A DNA stretch of 64,000 bases from Manis javanica (GCF_040802235.1 NC_133169.1:46073034-46137033); one strand, 5' to 3'. Counted from the first letter of the stretch, positions 1-12,630 are shown. Numbers and translations: made by a program. Notes: generated from the letters alone by a model not told the origin.

Positions 1-1480
1 TCAATTGTATTCTTCATTTCTGATTTGTTCTTTCTTATGTGTTCTACCTCTCTGTTGAAGTTCTAAGTTCATCCATTCTTCTGATTCAGTGACTGTTTCT
101 GTATGAACATTACTTTGAACTTTTTATCTGGTAGATTGTTATCTTCAGTTTGTTTCCTGAGATTTTCTCTTGTTTTATGTAGAACACATTTTTATGTCTC
201 CACATTTTGCTTAATACTCTGTTCGTGTATATGTATTAAGTAGGTAACATGTCTCTCAGTCTTGAAGGAATGTCTTTATATAGAAGGTGGCCTGTGGGGC
301 AAATAAGCATAAATTCTGGTCAGCTGACCTATGTGCCCGAGAAGTGACACCTGTGTGGCCTGCATGCACCCTACAGCTGTGGCTGGATCATGACTGGTGT
401 GGAGCTTCTGGTGTCTTAACTGTCACTGGCATGGCTGTTTTCATGGTCTGGTGGCAACTTCCACAGTCCCATGGATGTCTGTGGGTTTGCACCCTGGTGT
501 CACTGCCTGTGAGGCCCCACTTCAACTGTTGCAGTAATTGTAATGTGGAGGAAAAACTCACCATGGTTATTGCATTTTGTCCTTTTATTCCTTTTAGCAC
601 TTTAGTTACCACTAGTTCCTTCTTGGAATCTGTGAGTCTGCTGCTATTTTGTTCCACGGGGTGGGGGGTTCTTTTGTGGTTCTCTTCTTCTGACCAAGTC
701 TGCCTGCTGTGACTGATGGGGCAGTAAACCTCCTGGGAGCGGCTTGGGTCCAGATGAGAAGGTTGGTCTGGCAAATCCACAAAGGAATGTCAAGGTGGAC
801 TTAGCAGTGCTAAGACAGGAGATGAAGAGTGCCAGAAATAATGCCTACCAGGGCTGATAGACTTAGCTGTAAAGAAAGTGACAAAGATCCCCACCAGTGT
901 TTCCATCCCTGGGAAATTTCTATGGGAAAATTCCATAGATCCCTGCCCCTCTGGCACATGCCCTACACTTAGCCAGTGGATCTCCTTGTTAAACATCAGG
1001 CACTTTTCAAACTATTGCCTCTACACTGGGTCTCGAGCAAGTGAGATCGTATGCATGGCCTCTAAGAGTGGAGTCTTGATGAGGGGAGTCTTGATATCCT
1101 ACATCCCTCCAGTTCTCCTGGACATAAGCCTAATAGGTTATCAAAACCAAGTGCTATGGAAGCTCGACTTCCCAGTGCAGGTCCCCTGGGCTGTGGAGAC
1201 CAATGCAGGGCTCAGACACCTCCCTTTCTCTACATCAGTGATATCCCCTTTCCTGGTGGGTTGCTGCAGGAGCGTGGGTCCCGACAGACTGATAATCTGT
1301 CCCTCCTGCCCACCTAAGTATGGCTTTTTCTTTATAATCTTTATTGTATATGATCTGTTCTACTAGTCTTCAGTTCACTTCCAGAGACAGTTGTTCTATG
1401 TGTAATTGTAGATTTTGGTAGGTCTGTGAGACGAGTGAGTTCAGGACTTTCTACACCCCATTCTTGATTCCATCACCCAT
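1..1480 (-). mobile_element. Old L1, 5' end (start of ORF1 plus 5' UTR), cut by window edge
   Basis: Read on the minus strand, the segment runs from a C- and T-poor L1 5' UTR into the start of an ORF1-like region near position 1-120. Phrases around 1060-1480, such as the 'taagagtggagtcttgat' block and the stretch near 1400-1460 about a regulatory 5' end, resemble the 5' UTR of older mammalian L1M/L1MA elements. Short open frames here (for example 287-712 and 878-1366 on the plus strand) have no protein-like composition. The family call rests on remembered consensus patterns. The boundary near 1480 is approximate. Confidence 0.5.
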
Positions 1481-1564
1481 CATTTACATGTTTAATTGAA
1501 AACAAACTATGAGGGTTAACTTTCTATGACCTTATTTCTTTCTTCATTATGTGGAAGGCAGTAT

Positions 1565-2305
1565 CTTCAAATGTCATAACGCCTCGTCGTCTCCTGCCCT
1601 GGACCCCCACCAGCCCGAGCCCCGCACCCTAGGCAGCACTGCTGGCTATCTGGCCACCTCACCATCTCCTTCACTGGCCTCCCGTCCGGTCCTTCCGCCT
1701 TCCGCCGTCGCCGATTCGGCAGCACCACCGACTCGCCGTCTCCCGCCCCGGGCCTCGCACCACCGGCCCGAAGCACCGCCCCCTCAGCAGCACCGCCTAC
1801 CATCCGAATGACTCGCCATTTCCCGTCCCGGCCTCCCCACAGGCCCCTCTGCTGTCGCCGACGCGGCAGCCCCGCCGACTGTCCGGCCGCCTCGCTGTCT
1901 CCCGTCACGGTCTCCCCACTGGCCTTCGCCCCGCCCCCTCGGCAGCAGTGCCGTCTCCCGTCCCCGCCCCTCCCTACCGGCCCGAAACCCCGCCCCGTCT
2001 GGAGGCCCTCCCTACCCGCCCGAAGCTCCGCCCCCTCCGGTGGCACCGCCGACCATCCGGCCGCCTCGCTCTCTCCCGCCCCGGCCTCCCCACCGACCCG
2101 AAGCCCCGCCCCTTCGGCAGCACCGCCTTCTCCGGTCCCGCCCCTCCCCACCTACCTGGAGCCCAGCCCCCTCGGCAGCACCGCCGACAGGCCGGTCGCC
2201 TCGCCATCTCCCTCCCCGGCCTCCGCTCGGGTCCGAAGCCCCACCGCGGCTGTGAGCGTCAACACTCCACCGCCAGAAGCCCCTCACCTGTTCTCACCAA
2301 CCCTC
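1565..2305. repeat. CpG-rich minisatellite, about 77-bp imperfect units
   Basis: GC-rich, CpG-dense block in AT-rich surroundings. The phrase 'cggcagcacc' or a close variant recurs at about 1631, 1717, 1785, 1863, 1940, 2039, 2115 and 2172, giving spacings of 57-100 bp (mean about 77). Each unit also carries versions of 'gtctcccgccccggcctcc' and 'cccgaagccccgcc'. Absence of A/T-rich stop codons leaves long open frames on both strands, which are a composition effect. It abuts the start of duplication SD1a; the other SD1 copy lacks it. It could be a VNTR, a degenerate CpG island or a fragment of a GC-rich transposon. Confidence 0.8.
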
Positions 2306-2589
2306 CCACTCCCTGATTTCATTTGTATGTACACGAAAACAAACGATAAAAAACAAAGACATAATAGATAATTTAATAACTGATAGCAACTAGCAGACAT
2401 GTACTAAAAGAATAATTATCTTCTATTTTTGTATATAGAAGAATGAATTATATGTCTCCTTAGAAACATTTTATCTGTTAATAAGAATAAATAGAAATGC
2501 TTTTATAACTGAATAATCATTTAAGAATGATTTTAATAGGTATTTTCCAGAATTAATATAGTTTGATAAGTTTACATATCCTACAAAAT

Positions 2590-2905
2590 ATAAACAGACT
2601 CATAAACACAGGGAACAGACTGGTGGTTACCGCTGAGAGGGGACAAATAAAATAGGTCTATAGGATAGAGTTACAAACCTCAATTTATTAAATAATTTAG
2701 TCACAGGGATGGAAGTACAGCATAAGTAATAGAGCTAAAAATATTGGTATATATTTTTAGTTAAATATAATAACTTACTTATCATGGTGATAATTTGGTA
2801 ATTATACAATTGTTGAATCACCTTTTTATTCATCTGAAGCCAACACTACTGACTCTCACTGATATTTCAATAGAATTTTTTAATGAATAAAGGAAGAATA
2901 AAATA
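2590..2905 (+). mobile_element. Old L1 3' terminal fragment (L1M type)
   Basis: Contains the typical sequence of an ancient L1 3' end: 'aacagactggtggttacc', then a GGGACAAATAAAATAGG-like block, 'atggaagtacagcata', 'atcatggtgataatttg' and a terminal 'atttcaatagaatttttt'. The same fragment sits at the same place in SD1b (about 33895-34180), so it predates the duplication. Confidence 0.65.
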
Positions 2906-3554
2906 TTTGACAGTGTCTAAATGCAAACAAAAGTAAAAACAAATATAATACATGATATTCAATTCCCATTTTCCTTAAAACAAACATTTTATTGTGTTAT
3001 TGATAATTGAAGTTATTGGTGATAACTCCTTTAATTTTTAAATTACATTTGTATGTATTCTAAAAGTCATAATCAAAGTGTTCAAAACTATTAATAAAAC
3101 AACCTAACTGAAAGTCTAAAATCAATACTTCTATGGATATTTCTGTTACATTGAAAATCATATAATTTTTCAATATCAGATACGATGACAGAGAAACAGG
3201 AAGATGATTAGATAATTAAGTATAAACATTTTCAGTGATACCAGCACCACATTTATTTTGTCTATCAGAAATTGTTAATGATGTATTTCTCAGATAAAGT
3301 GCATAGTATAAATAATACAGATTATATGTAATGATATATTTCTACAAATGGAATGAAATGATTTTCTATCAGCTTTCTTTAATGCAACACTTCATTATAT
3401 GCTTCTTTTCTTTCTTTCCTTTCTGCCTTCCCTCTGTCCATCTGTATTTCAAAAGCCACAGAACTCATTTTGGTTGACAAAGTATTTTTTTAATTGTACA
3501 ATTTCTGATATATTTCAAAAAACTAATAAACTCTTGAATATCTTTCTGAGGTTA

Positions 3555-3845
3555 CTGCCCTTTAACTTTATTTAATTGAAATATAATTAATGTACAATAT
3601 TATATTGATCCCAGTGTCCAGCATAGTATTTTGACAATTATATACTTTGCTAATACTCACCATGATAAATGTAGACACTATCTGTAGATAATATCATATA
3701 AATATTCCACAATACTTTTTACTATATTCTCACTGCTGTACTGTCATCTGTATGGCTAATTTATTTTATAATTGGAAGCCTGCACCTCTTCACCCACTTT
3801 GACCACCCTCCCATCCCTCTTCCCTATGTGATATTTAACAGAGAA
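3555..3845 (-). mobile_element. Old L1 3' UTR fragment, inverted
   Basis: On the plus strand it reads 'tttaattgaaatataatt', 'tatattgatcccagtgt', 'ctcaccatgataaatgtag', 'tgctgtactgtcatctgt' and the pyrimidine-rich 'ccaccctcccatccctct'. This is the reverse complement of the polypurine-bearing 3' UTR of L1MA/L1MB-like elements. The equivalent fragment in SD1b is at about 34885-35170. Confidence 0.65.
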
Positions 3846-6230
3846 ACTCTGATGTTACTTGTGGGGTGATTTTACTCTTTCCTCAATTCACAGCAGGTCT
3901 GTGTCATGCTTCAGAAGAAAAGATGCATTTTCATGATGTGAAAGTTGTGAAATGAAATTGTGAAAGAAAATGATTATACTAAGCACAAAGTACTTGGATA
4001 TCATTATTCAATAAACAGGTGTGAATCACAGGAGTTAATTAAATTGATTGAAACTAAGACATGCAAATGTCTTAGACATGTCAAATATCAATGTTCTACA
4101 GATTTGTACAATTTCAGTTCTTTATGTCTTCATACATTCATTTTTTTAAAGTATTTTAGTAAATTTGTGAAATTTCAAAACATGTTTTCTATTACAAGAA
4201 ATATTAATATCGTGAGGCATTAGTTATTAAGTTCTATATGAAATGCGCATTTTCTTTAAATACACACTGATTTGACTTGGTTTAAAAACGATTATTAGAA
4301 GTAAGTCAAAACATTCTCATAAATACATAAGGTAGTTCTACATCAGTTTACACAATATAAATCCTTTCAAACAATATATTTCTCTAAACTTTGTACTTTG
4401 TTACTTAAATTTTAAATCAAACATACATTTTTGGCATGTAGTATACAGAGTTTGTTCATTTGGGAAGAAAAATTGTATTCATGCTAACAATACCCTTTTT
4501 TAAAAATCAAACGTAATGAAATCCTAGATATTTGCCATCTCATTAAAAAGATAAGGATGATACTATTCTTGATAATGTATTGAAGAAGTTCTATAACCCT
4601 CCTTATTAATCCAAGAGTAATGGCACATATATTAAAGAATCAGAACAATTGAGTGATTGCTTCTTTCTGGGATTAATTGGTGTAACTGTAAGCATATGAG
4701 TATCTGAAGAATACATGTTGAGCTTTTTATTTTCTTTTTTCATAAACAGTCCAACATAATGAGAGTCAGAGCAAGAAATATATTGTAAAGGCTATACTTC
4801 TCTTGGAAATTATCCAGAAAACAAGCTTTTGTATTATAACTTACCCTTTTGCATATGGTCAAACCTAACATATATGAAGTTCTTTTTCTTAAGCAAATAG
4901 TTACATCAAGGGTCTGCTATATAGAGAAAAAAGCATTAGTTACTCAAGGGAACTAATCACTGATAAATCTTGGAACATAAGATAATAAAAATTTTATAAT
5001 TACTTTGTCAATAGAAAAGAAAATTACATTTTAAATTTCCTTATAAAGAGGATGGTGCTTTATGAAAGCTTTATTTCTAAAGAAGTTCATAGTTTTCCTT
5101 TTTAAAAACTCATTGAATTGATTGCTAATAATCTAAATTAATCAAAATGTATTCTTTTTACTATTTGTTATAATATACTTTTATCTGCTTGTAACATCCT
5201 TCCTTTCTGTGAGGTGTCATGGACCAATTTTCTAAGGAACATACTTCAGACCTATGGGTCAGAAATATGCATTTAATACAGCAGAATTTTACATACAGAG
5301 ATTTTTGGGTACATACCTGTGTGGGAATGCACAACATTTAGGGCTGAAATTAAGTGATTTCAGGCATTAATTTGAACACACACTCTATAAAATTTTAATT
5401 TCTTCCCTTTATCTTATCCATATAATAGTCAATTTTAACTATATCTCAAATGCATACATTTTTGTACCATATTCAATCTTTATAAATACCCACTTACTTA
5501 TTTTAGCTTTAAAAGTCCAAGAAATGACACACACATTTACAGCCTTTTAAGTTTCAGGGTATTCATTTCCAATAAAAAAACGTTCAATAAAAGAAAACAA
5601 AATGGTCTAACCAAGAAAAGAAGCATAAAATTAAAACTGAAAACTCATACATATATAGCATGAATGTTGAAATTTATTCTATAGTTGATGTTTATAGCCC
5701 CTTTTCTCTTAGGGGGTATTAACAACAATAAGGATTCTAGAGAGAATATTCTTGTCATGTTCATAAATATACATTACTATTAACCTAATAATAGGTACTT
5801 ATTAATAAAAAGAAGTACTTATTTTATATTTAATCAAAATAATGTAAATTTTTTAAAAAGGTACATTATAGAAGATTGAAAATTTTGTTGTAACTGTCTA
5901 TGGTAAAATTAAAGAATGATCAAGAATTTAATATAGAGACAGAAGTAAAGAGTAAAATAGTGTAACCCTTTTTCTGTAATTGGCTATATCATTCTTTCAA
6001 AGTATGAGTATACCACTCACTTGTAAAAATTTGCATTTCTCATGCTAGACAAGTAAACTTTAGCACAATCTTTACATATTATTATGTGTTTCTATTGCTA
6101 AGACTATCCGAAAGGAAAGTTTTCTGTTACAACTCTTCAGGCTCAAATTGATGAAATTTCAAACTTATTTCCACATATAATTGTGAACTTCTTCTCTATC
6201 ACAATAATGGATTCATGTAAAATTAAGTTT

Positions 6231-8700
6231 ATGCTATTTTCCAAATTTATGATGTTTTCAGCTATAATTTCTTTTAAAGCATTTTCCTCTTGAGCTCTTT
6301 ATCCTTCCTCATGTGATTTCAGGAATAGGACTGGCAGATTTCTTTCTTTGCTCTTTTCCCCAAACTTCCTGAAATTTACTTATTTCATTCTCTGATACTT
6401 GATGTCAATGATGTTCATTTTGAGTATTTCTAGTGACCTCTTATAGATTCCTGTTCATTTCCTCTATGATCTTCATCTTTGAGCCCATTAATATGTCTCT
6501 TTAAGTCTTAAATTTCTACTTGTACTTTTTCTTTAAAAAATTTTTCTAATTCTTTATGTTCAATATACATTTGCATATGACAATCTTCACTCAAGTGCAT
6601 GATTTTTATAATTGCTTTAAAGTTTTGGGAAAACAGTCCAATAGGCACCATCTCAGCATCAATATCCCGTAGTGGCTTTGTCTTTAGGAACTTGAGGATT
6701 TCTGCTTCCTTTATGTACCAAATAATTTTGGATTTTACCCTACATAGTTCTTTGTAGTTTGCAAAGAATCTACAGGTCTCATTTAAATCCTATAATGTTG
6801 AATTTCTTTTCTTTTTTTTTATTTTCTTAGCAGAAATCATCCTATATGAGTTTATTAGAAGATTCCACCTGCCACTTCTGTGCTGTGGTTTTATGGCCCC
6901 CTCATTCCAGCATTTGCAATGCTATTTGGATCTGTCCCCATGTGTATAATCCAGTGAGAAGTCCATGAACCTACAAGTCAAGTTCAGCGCTCAAAGTCCT
7001 CACTGTCCTCTCTGGGATCGGATGAGTGCCTGCACAGTTTCATGGCATCACTCAACTGAGGCTTACCAGCTCCACCACCTTTCTGGAGACTTTGATGCCC
7101 TTGGATTTCCATTTTATGCCTCATTCTCAAGGGCTGAGGTTTAGGTATCCTATTCTGTCATTTATTCTGTGCTAATCCATGATCTCTGTGACGAAACTGA
7201 AGAGCAAGAAAAGCTTATGAGGGTTTTCCAAAACCTTTTAAGAACACAGTGTCTGGTGAAGAATAAGCTCCCCGAAAGCCCCTGCTCTTCAGTGAGCCGC
7301 CGCTACAATTACCGTCCTGCAGATGTGCAGTGGAGGAGGATGGGGCTGGAGGACCAAGAAAACTACAAGGGGAGATTCCACAATATTTGCGCATCAGGAG
7401 TTGCCTTGCTTAGTTCTTGAGGGAGGTCTAGCAAGATTGTATTAGATACTTCTCTGTAAATATCCTGGCACCCATTCCACATTTTGGATCAATAACTTGC
7501 ATCAGTTTCAGAGAAAGGTGGAGGAAATTTTGAAAATTTACTGCTAGTTCACTGGTGGTTCAATTTCTGCTCTTTTCACATTTGTCCCTCGACTGATTAT
7601 TTTCCAGAATCATGACATATCTCCTCCATTCTTTACTCACACAAGGCTGCATCCATTCTGAGAGAAAATACGGAATGTGCTTGCACTGTTGTAACTCTTA
7701 CTGTAACCCCATCATTCCCTGTGAAATGGTACAGGTGAAGCAGAATGCACCTGAGCTGTGCTACAAGATTCTTCTGGCGACTGCTCTTCTACCTTTCTCT
7801 ACTGTCACATAAGAATGTCCTGGAAATAGGTGAACAATCTGACACTGGTACTCATATCTTTGAGATTTTTATCAAAACTAGGAAGGCCAGTTGTCCAGGT
7901 ATTGCATGACAACATTGTGTTAACACTAAGTTGTTTCTACCTGGGTACACCTCACAGTTAGGTATCCTGTCCTGTCACCTGCAATAATTAATCCTGGCTA
8001 TCATGGAACTTGGCAGTGTATGAATAGAATACAGAAAATTCATATATTTACTTTAAACCTTGCATACCATAGTGAAGATGTGGAATATAATATACAGAAT
8101 GGCAACCTAGGGCACTACATGCTCAATAGTTCAAGTTGGAGCTCCAGTACCAGGTACATAATTTTGTCCATGTGGGTGATATCACCATTCTATTGAAAGG
8201 TGTGATAAATCTCAGGAGCCATAGGAGAAATATAGAAACAAATCCTTCAGATTTAACTCTTCTTTGTGTGATATGTGAACAAAAATGTTATAACAATTAT
8301 CTTTTTTATCATTTGATCTATCCTTGTGCAAGAACTGTGTAGACGATGGTTATATTTTTTGAACTTTTTAATAGCAAAATGCCATTCAAGTAAAGTTCTG
8401 ATTCTTCTTGGTGAAAATCTGTACCCAACCCTGGGGCAAAATACCTTTGAAACTGAAATCAGTCATAGGGAGAGTGGGAGAAACCCATTTACTGCCAGAA
8501 GCAGTTATCCACTTCTGCTCACCTGTGTCTCCCTTGACCCTACTGCAGAAACGGATCCCACCCAAACCTCTCCAGTCCAGATATGCCCTCATTCCCTCTT
8601 GTAATTTCCTATTGATATGGAGAAGAACTACTTCTCTCCACCCCTTGGAACACCTATTGATATGGAGATGCACTAAGGCCAGGTGAGAGATTCTGGAAAT
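6231..8700. other. Gene-free stretch, probably decayed minus-strand L1 5' sequence
   Basis: AT-rich up to about 6850, then mixed composition to 8700. Parts at 6270-6560 resemble an inverted L1 ORF1 and 6850-7440 an inverted L1 5' UTR, but the match is weak. Small open frames (7169-7420, 7612-7812, 8326-8686) do not resemble known proteins and lack splice or poly(A) context. I cannot assign a gene here. Confidence 0.35.
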
Positions 8701-8814
8701 ACTGCAATTTTACTCGCAAGTGCCTAAACACAATGAGTAATTTTTAATAAAAATTTTATACCAATCTCAAATTGGGTTTTTAGTTCCATGTCTATTGTGT
8801 TGATTGCTGTATGT

Positions 8815-9135
8815 TATTGCCCTGTATGTATATGCCAAAGTGCATTTCTCCATTCTGATGTTGATGAACATTGGCAATGTTTACCATCTTGCCTTTACAA
8901 GTGATGCTGTTTCTGCACATCCTTGGGAATGCATTTTTTAACCCATACAGGGGTAATTCAGTTGAATAAATACAAGGAATGGAATTGCTGATTTGTGGGT
9001 AAGCATATATTGAAAGTTAGTAGTTACTGTCATAGTATATGCAATGTTAGTTTTCTTCACATCCTTCACACTATCTATCATTGTCATTAAATCTGGCATT
9101 TCTGTTGGAATTTATGAAATTCCTTGAGATATAAT
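8815..9135 (-). mobile_element. Degenerate L1-type 3' fragment
   Basis: Plus-strand phrases 'tgatgaacattggcaatg', 'caagtgatgctgtttctgc' and 'aaggaatggaattgctg' follow the order seen in the inverted 3' part of ancient L1 ORF2 (compare 14320-14460 in L1-A). It is heavily diverged, so family and edges are approximate. Confidence 0.4.
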
Positions 9136-10019
9136 TATGGTCAAGACTGAAGTTGAGTTGCTGGCCCCTTGTCTACATCCATGTATGTTCACCATTCTGT
9201 TTTAAGATGATGACCTCTTAGTATAATCCTAATGAGTATCATTCTGACAGTTGCATCTGATCCTATAAACATTCTTGTCCCATTATTTGCAAAAAATGGA
9301 GACTCAATGGCCCTAGGAAAAGATTTCTCTCAATGAAAAATAGAGTTGATAATGAGTGTGCCATAAAAATAGGGTTGCTAATGAGTATGCCATTTTCTTG
9401 CTCCTGGGTAAAGTAATTGAGAGACCTGTAGGTGTTCCCCAGAAATCAGTAATGGGATTGGGTCTAAGTGCATAACAGGAAATTTTCTCACTCTTGAATT
9501 CATATTTGTCTTCTTTCTTCAATCAGTTCCCTACTGTACTCTGTGCTTCCTTAGGTCTCTTTCAGTGTAAATAGTTACAGACTGAAAATCTCAGATTTCT
9601 ATTCCTGGGGACACACAAAATAGGACAACTTATCTTTTCATATGTCTTTTACCATTTAGTTTTCATCCTTTTGATATCCATATTAAAATTTCTACTGTAT
9701 ACTTTTCAACTAGGTTTTCTGAAACTTATCATTGATTTCTAGGAATAACACATACACTTTAGAAACTCACCCTGTACCAGATTTGTGTTCTAACAATATA
9801 CCCCACCCCTGCTCTGTCTTCCTCTCTTACATTATGCTCCAATTATGTAATGTATTGAACAGGCACGTTACTTTTTTTTGTTGTTGTTCTCAAAAAGCAT
9901 TTATTTATTTTTGTCAAACATTAAAACAGATTTAACTATATATTGTCAATTTTGTTATTTTAAGAAATCTATAACATCCTTACACTTCTTAAAAAACCTG
10001 CTAATATGAGATGTAAGGG

Positions 10020-10150
10020 GAGCTAAACACACCCGGAACCTAGTAGCCACTTTTCAGAATCCTTGATAAAGTCTCATGTTCCTTTTCTATAAAATGAGAT
10101 AAATCTACCTCATTGGGCTATTGGAGGAAATATGCTGTGAGTGCACTTTA
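10020..10150 (+). mobile_element. MIR-like SINE fragment
   Basis: 'ttccttttctataaaatgagataaatctacctcattgggctatt' is split across the MIR-typical order: the C/T-rich 'ttcc..ctgtaaaatg' motif, then 'tacctcat.ggg.t.tt' and a downstream 'gtgagtgcac'. Diverged, as expected for MIR. Confidence 0.55.
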
Positions 10151-10804
10151 AAAAAAGAAACTTATTATCCATAGGTAAAGAATCATTAATACAATTCCTC
10201 TCCTAATGGGAAATCCTCCATAGCTTCTGGATAATTTTATCTTCCTCCAGAGGGAATAAGTTTTGCTTTTAGCGGGCAGTATATAGTAAGTGTATGGCAC
10301 GGTAAGATCTCCTTAGTTCAGTTAGGGACTAAACAAAATTGAAGCTGAGCTTCAGTCTTTGTGAAGGCTGGTCTATTTCCAATTCACCTCTACTTTTAGG
10401 GTGCAGCCATTTAAGGATCTCAGAGGAAAGCTATGGTTGTGTACCAGGGCTTCTTGGGGACCCTGGACTCCTACTTTTGTCTCTTCCTTCACTCTCATCT
10501 TCACTGGTCCCCTGGAGGATCGCTAAAAGTACCCTTCAGTTTCTCAGCTTCTCAGTTGCTTCTGTCAGACCAGTTTCTTAGCCTCCACGTCACTGCTTGC
10601 TAATTAGCAATGTTGCAAGCAGAAAAGTAGGGCTATCCCTAATCTCTCAGCTGCCAGATCTTGGCCCTTCAAGGTCTGGCTGCTTTGATAGCTCTCTAAT
10701 GATTTGAAACAGATTTCAAAATCATTGCCTCCAGCTTTTCTAGTTGTTTTTGGTGAGAGAATTGACCTATAGCTAGCTAATCTGTCTTTATTAAGAGCAG
10801 ATAT

Positions 10805-10930
10805 CTGACCCAGAAGTTAATCATTTAACTTCTTTGAGCCTTCGTTTTCTTGTCTAAATAATAATGATCCTAACAATATTTATTATACCAGTAATATTGA
10901 GAGGATCAAATAAGATAACATAATGGTAAA
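10805..10930 (+). mobile_element. MIR-like SINE fragment
   Basis: 'taacttctttgagccttc' followed by 'gttttcttgtctaaataata' and 'gaggatcaaataagataa' matches the 3' half of the MIR pattern in order and spacing. Confidence 0.6.
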
Positions 10931-11963
10931 GATTTCCTAACCTGTATGGTACAGATATATATTCTATATGGCCAAAATGACTTCATATTTTTCTCTTATG
11001 GGGAGACAAGCCATCTGAAAGTGATACCATCAAATAGTTTAAATAGTATCAAATAATGATACCATTCAACAACTGCAACTCCACCAGGCTGCTAATGGGA
11101 AGAGCAAGTCAGGGGCATGTACTTAGTTGAAATAGTTGCAAAATCTCAATACTTCCAAAAAACGGTGAGTTAACTAAAGCATTAACTCAAGAGGTAAAAC
11201 CAGAGAATAACTGTATTCTCCAGACCCTCTCTCTATTAAAACTGACTGGCTTCTTGACACCCCCTTCGTAAGTTATGCTTTGGTGGTCTCATATCTTACT
11301 TTGTAGTGTAGGAGTAACTGGGACTTAGTACTTATTGCCTTGAAGTCTCAGCCCAAGCTGATGTCCCATTTTTACAACCATTACAAATGCTTGAAAGGAA
11401 TAGAATACAAAGAACAAAAAAGCCCACTCTTATAAAACAATCAGCAAACACAGTTTGATGTATGCATATATCAAGTTCTCTCCAGAACAAAGAGCAGCTT
11501 TGCTTCTCTAAGGTTTGTATTTTTCTTAGGATGGTCATGAATGTTCTCAAGATGCCATAGGCTAGAAAGGTAAAGGGAGGTGCTGCTCTCAAGGCAGAAA
11601 TAGAATGGGTGGAGTTAATGAACTGGGAAGGACTGTGTTAAGAACTCACATAAGCCACCTTCCAGGGCTCCCAGGCTTACGGTGATGAGTCCTGGAGGCT
11701 GTGTCAGCAGAGGGGTCAAGAACTAGTGAATATAGATTATCTTCTTTAATGTGACCCCATTTGTAACCACATAATAATGTGTGGCTTGGAAAATGGGAAT
11801 TATGTACCAAAAAGTACAAAAAAGAAAATGAAAATGAAAATCACCTGTAATCCACCACCCTGAGCATGTGTGTGTATGAAAATTTGGTACAACACTTTGA
11901 CAATATATCTCGAGCATTTCCCTTATTTAATATCTTCCAAAACATATATATTAGTTTTTTTTT

Positions 11964-12286
11964 GAGAGGGCATCTCTCATATTTAATGATCAAATGGTTG
12001 TTAACAACAATAAAATTCAGTATAGGGGGGTCAATGCTCAATGTACAATCATTAATCCATCTCAAGCCTAACTCTCATCAGTCTCCAATCTTCTGAAGCA
12101 TAACGAACAAGTTCTTACACGGTGAACGAATTCTTACATAGTGAATAAATTCTTACATGGTGAACAGTACAAGGGCATTCATCACAGAAACTTTCGGTTT
12201 TGATCACGCATTATGAACTATAAAAAATCAGGTCAAACATGAATATTCATTTGATTTTTATACTTGATTTATATGTTGATCCCACA
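11964..12286 (-). mobile_element. U3-R-like LTR segment at the end of L1-A
   Basis: Sense strand starts TGTGGGATC just after a short purine tract ('ggagaaa') and runs about 323 nt to the poly(A) tail. A purine tract followed by TG is the usual polypurine tract/U3 boundary of a retrovirus, and ending in poly(A) without a U5 fits a polyadenylated retroviral transcript. The poly(A) signal is the ATTAAA variant at 11982-11987; L1-B has AATAAA. Calling it an LTR is inference from order and these signals. Confidence 0.6.
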
Positions 12287-12541
12287 TTTCTCCGTTTATT
12301 ATTATTATTTTTATTTTTAATAAAATGCTGAAGTGGTAGGTAGATGCAAGATAAAGGTAGAAAACATAGTTTAGTGTTGTAGGAGAGCAATTGTAGATGA
12401 TCAGGTGTGTGCCTGTAGACTATGTGTTAATTCAAGCTAGACAAGGGCAATAAAACATCCACGGATGCAGAATATTTCTCTCAAAGCAGGGGGAATGAGG
12501 TTCCGAGCCTCACCTCTGTTGATCCCCAATTTCTCACCTGA

Positions 12542-12630
12542 TGGCCCCCCTGCGACTGTGCCTGTCTTAGGTTGTTCCTCCCTTGAGGAATCCTACCCGT
12601 CTCTGGCTAACCAGTCATCTTCCGGGGCCA
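12542..12630 (-). promoter_or_regulatory. Type D retrovirus CTE-like RNA export hairpin (L1-A copy)
   Basis: Sense strand reads TGGCCCC at 12630 down to GGGGGCCA at 12542, which pair as a terminal stem. TGACTG pairs with CAGTCG inside it and TTCCTC with GAGGAA at the apex around an AAGG loop. Between the stems are AGACGGGTAGGA on one side and AACCTAAGACAGG on the other. These are the two sides of the internal loop that binds NXF1/TAP in the Mason-Pfizer-type constitutive transport element. Only one half-element is present. L1-A has a substitution (GGGTAGGA) relative to L1-B (GGGTAAGA). It lies between env and the LTR, as in type D viruses. Confidence 0.7.

Larger units (their letters stand above)
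2310..6230 (+). repeat. Internal segmental duplication SD1, copy a
   Basis: This stretch aligns collinearly, same orientation, with 33588-37670. Shared landmarks include 'ctgatttca' plus the AAACAAAC stretch at the left edge, the 'acagactcat' L1 tail block, the 'ttaattaatgtacaat' block, the 'gaagaaaagctttt'-type block near 4820/36230, the 'cctgtgtgggaatgcac' block near 5320/36760 and 'catgctagacaa' near 6040/37490. Scattered substitutions and small indels show an old duplication. No gene is visible inside. The copies are about 31.3 kb apart. Confidence 0.9.
9300..11954. other. Gene-free spacer with two MIR-like fragments
   Basis: No coding region recognised. The ORFs at 10339-10581 and 11332-11592 are short and not protein-like. 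Two MIR-like pieces are listed separately. The last 100 bases before 11955 are the left flank of L1-A, ending 'acatatatattag'. Confidence 0.5.

Noticed and set aside
1567-2371. Long open frames on both strands (up to 194 codons) in the GC-rich block
   Set aside because: They follow the tandem-repeat period and GC richness, overlap on both strands and are proline/arginine- or glycine-rich with no domain.
7137-8000. Possible local tandem repeat ('aggtatcct.t.ctgtca' at about 7146 and 7963)
   Set aside because: Similarity covers only about 30 bases and does not extend, so it may be chance or shared repeat debris.
11930-11963. Target-site duplication for L1-A
   Set aside because: The left flank 'catatatattag' and the right flank 'cacattacttttaatatag' only match loosely, so I could not support a duplication.
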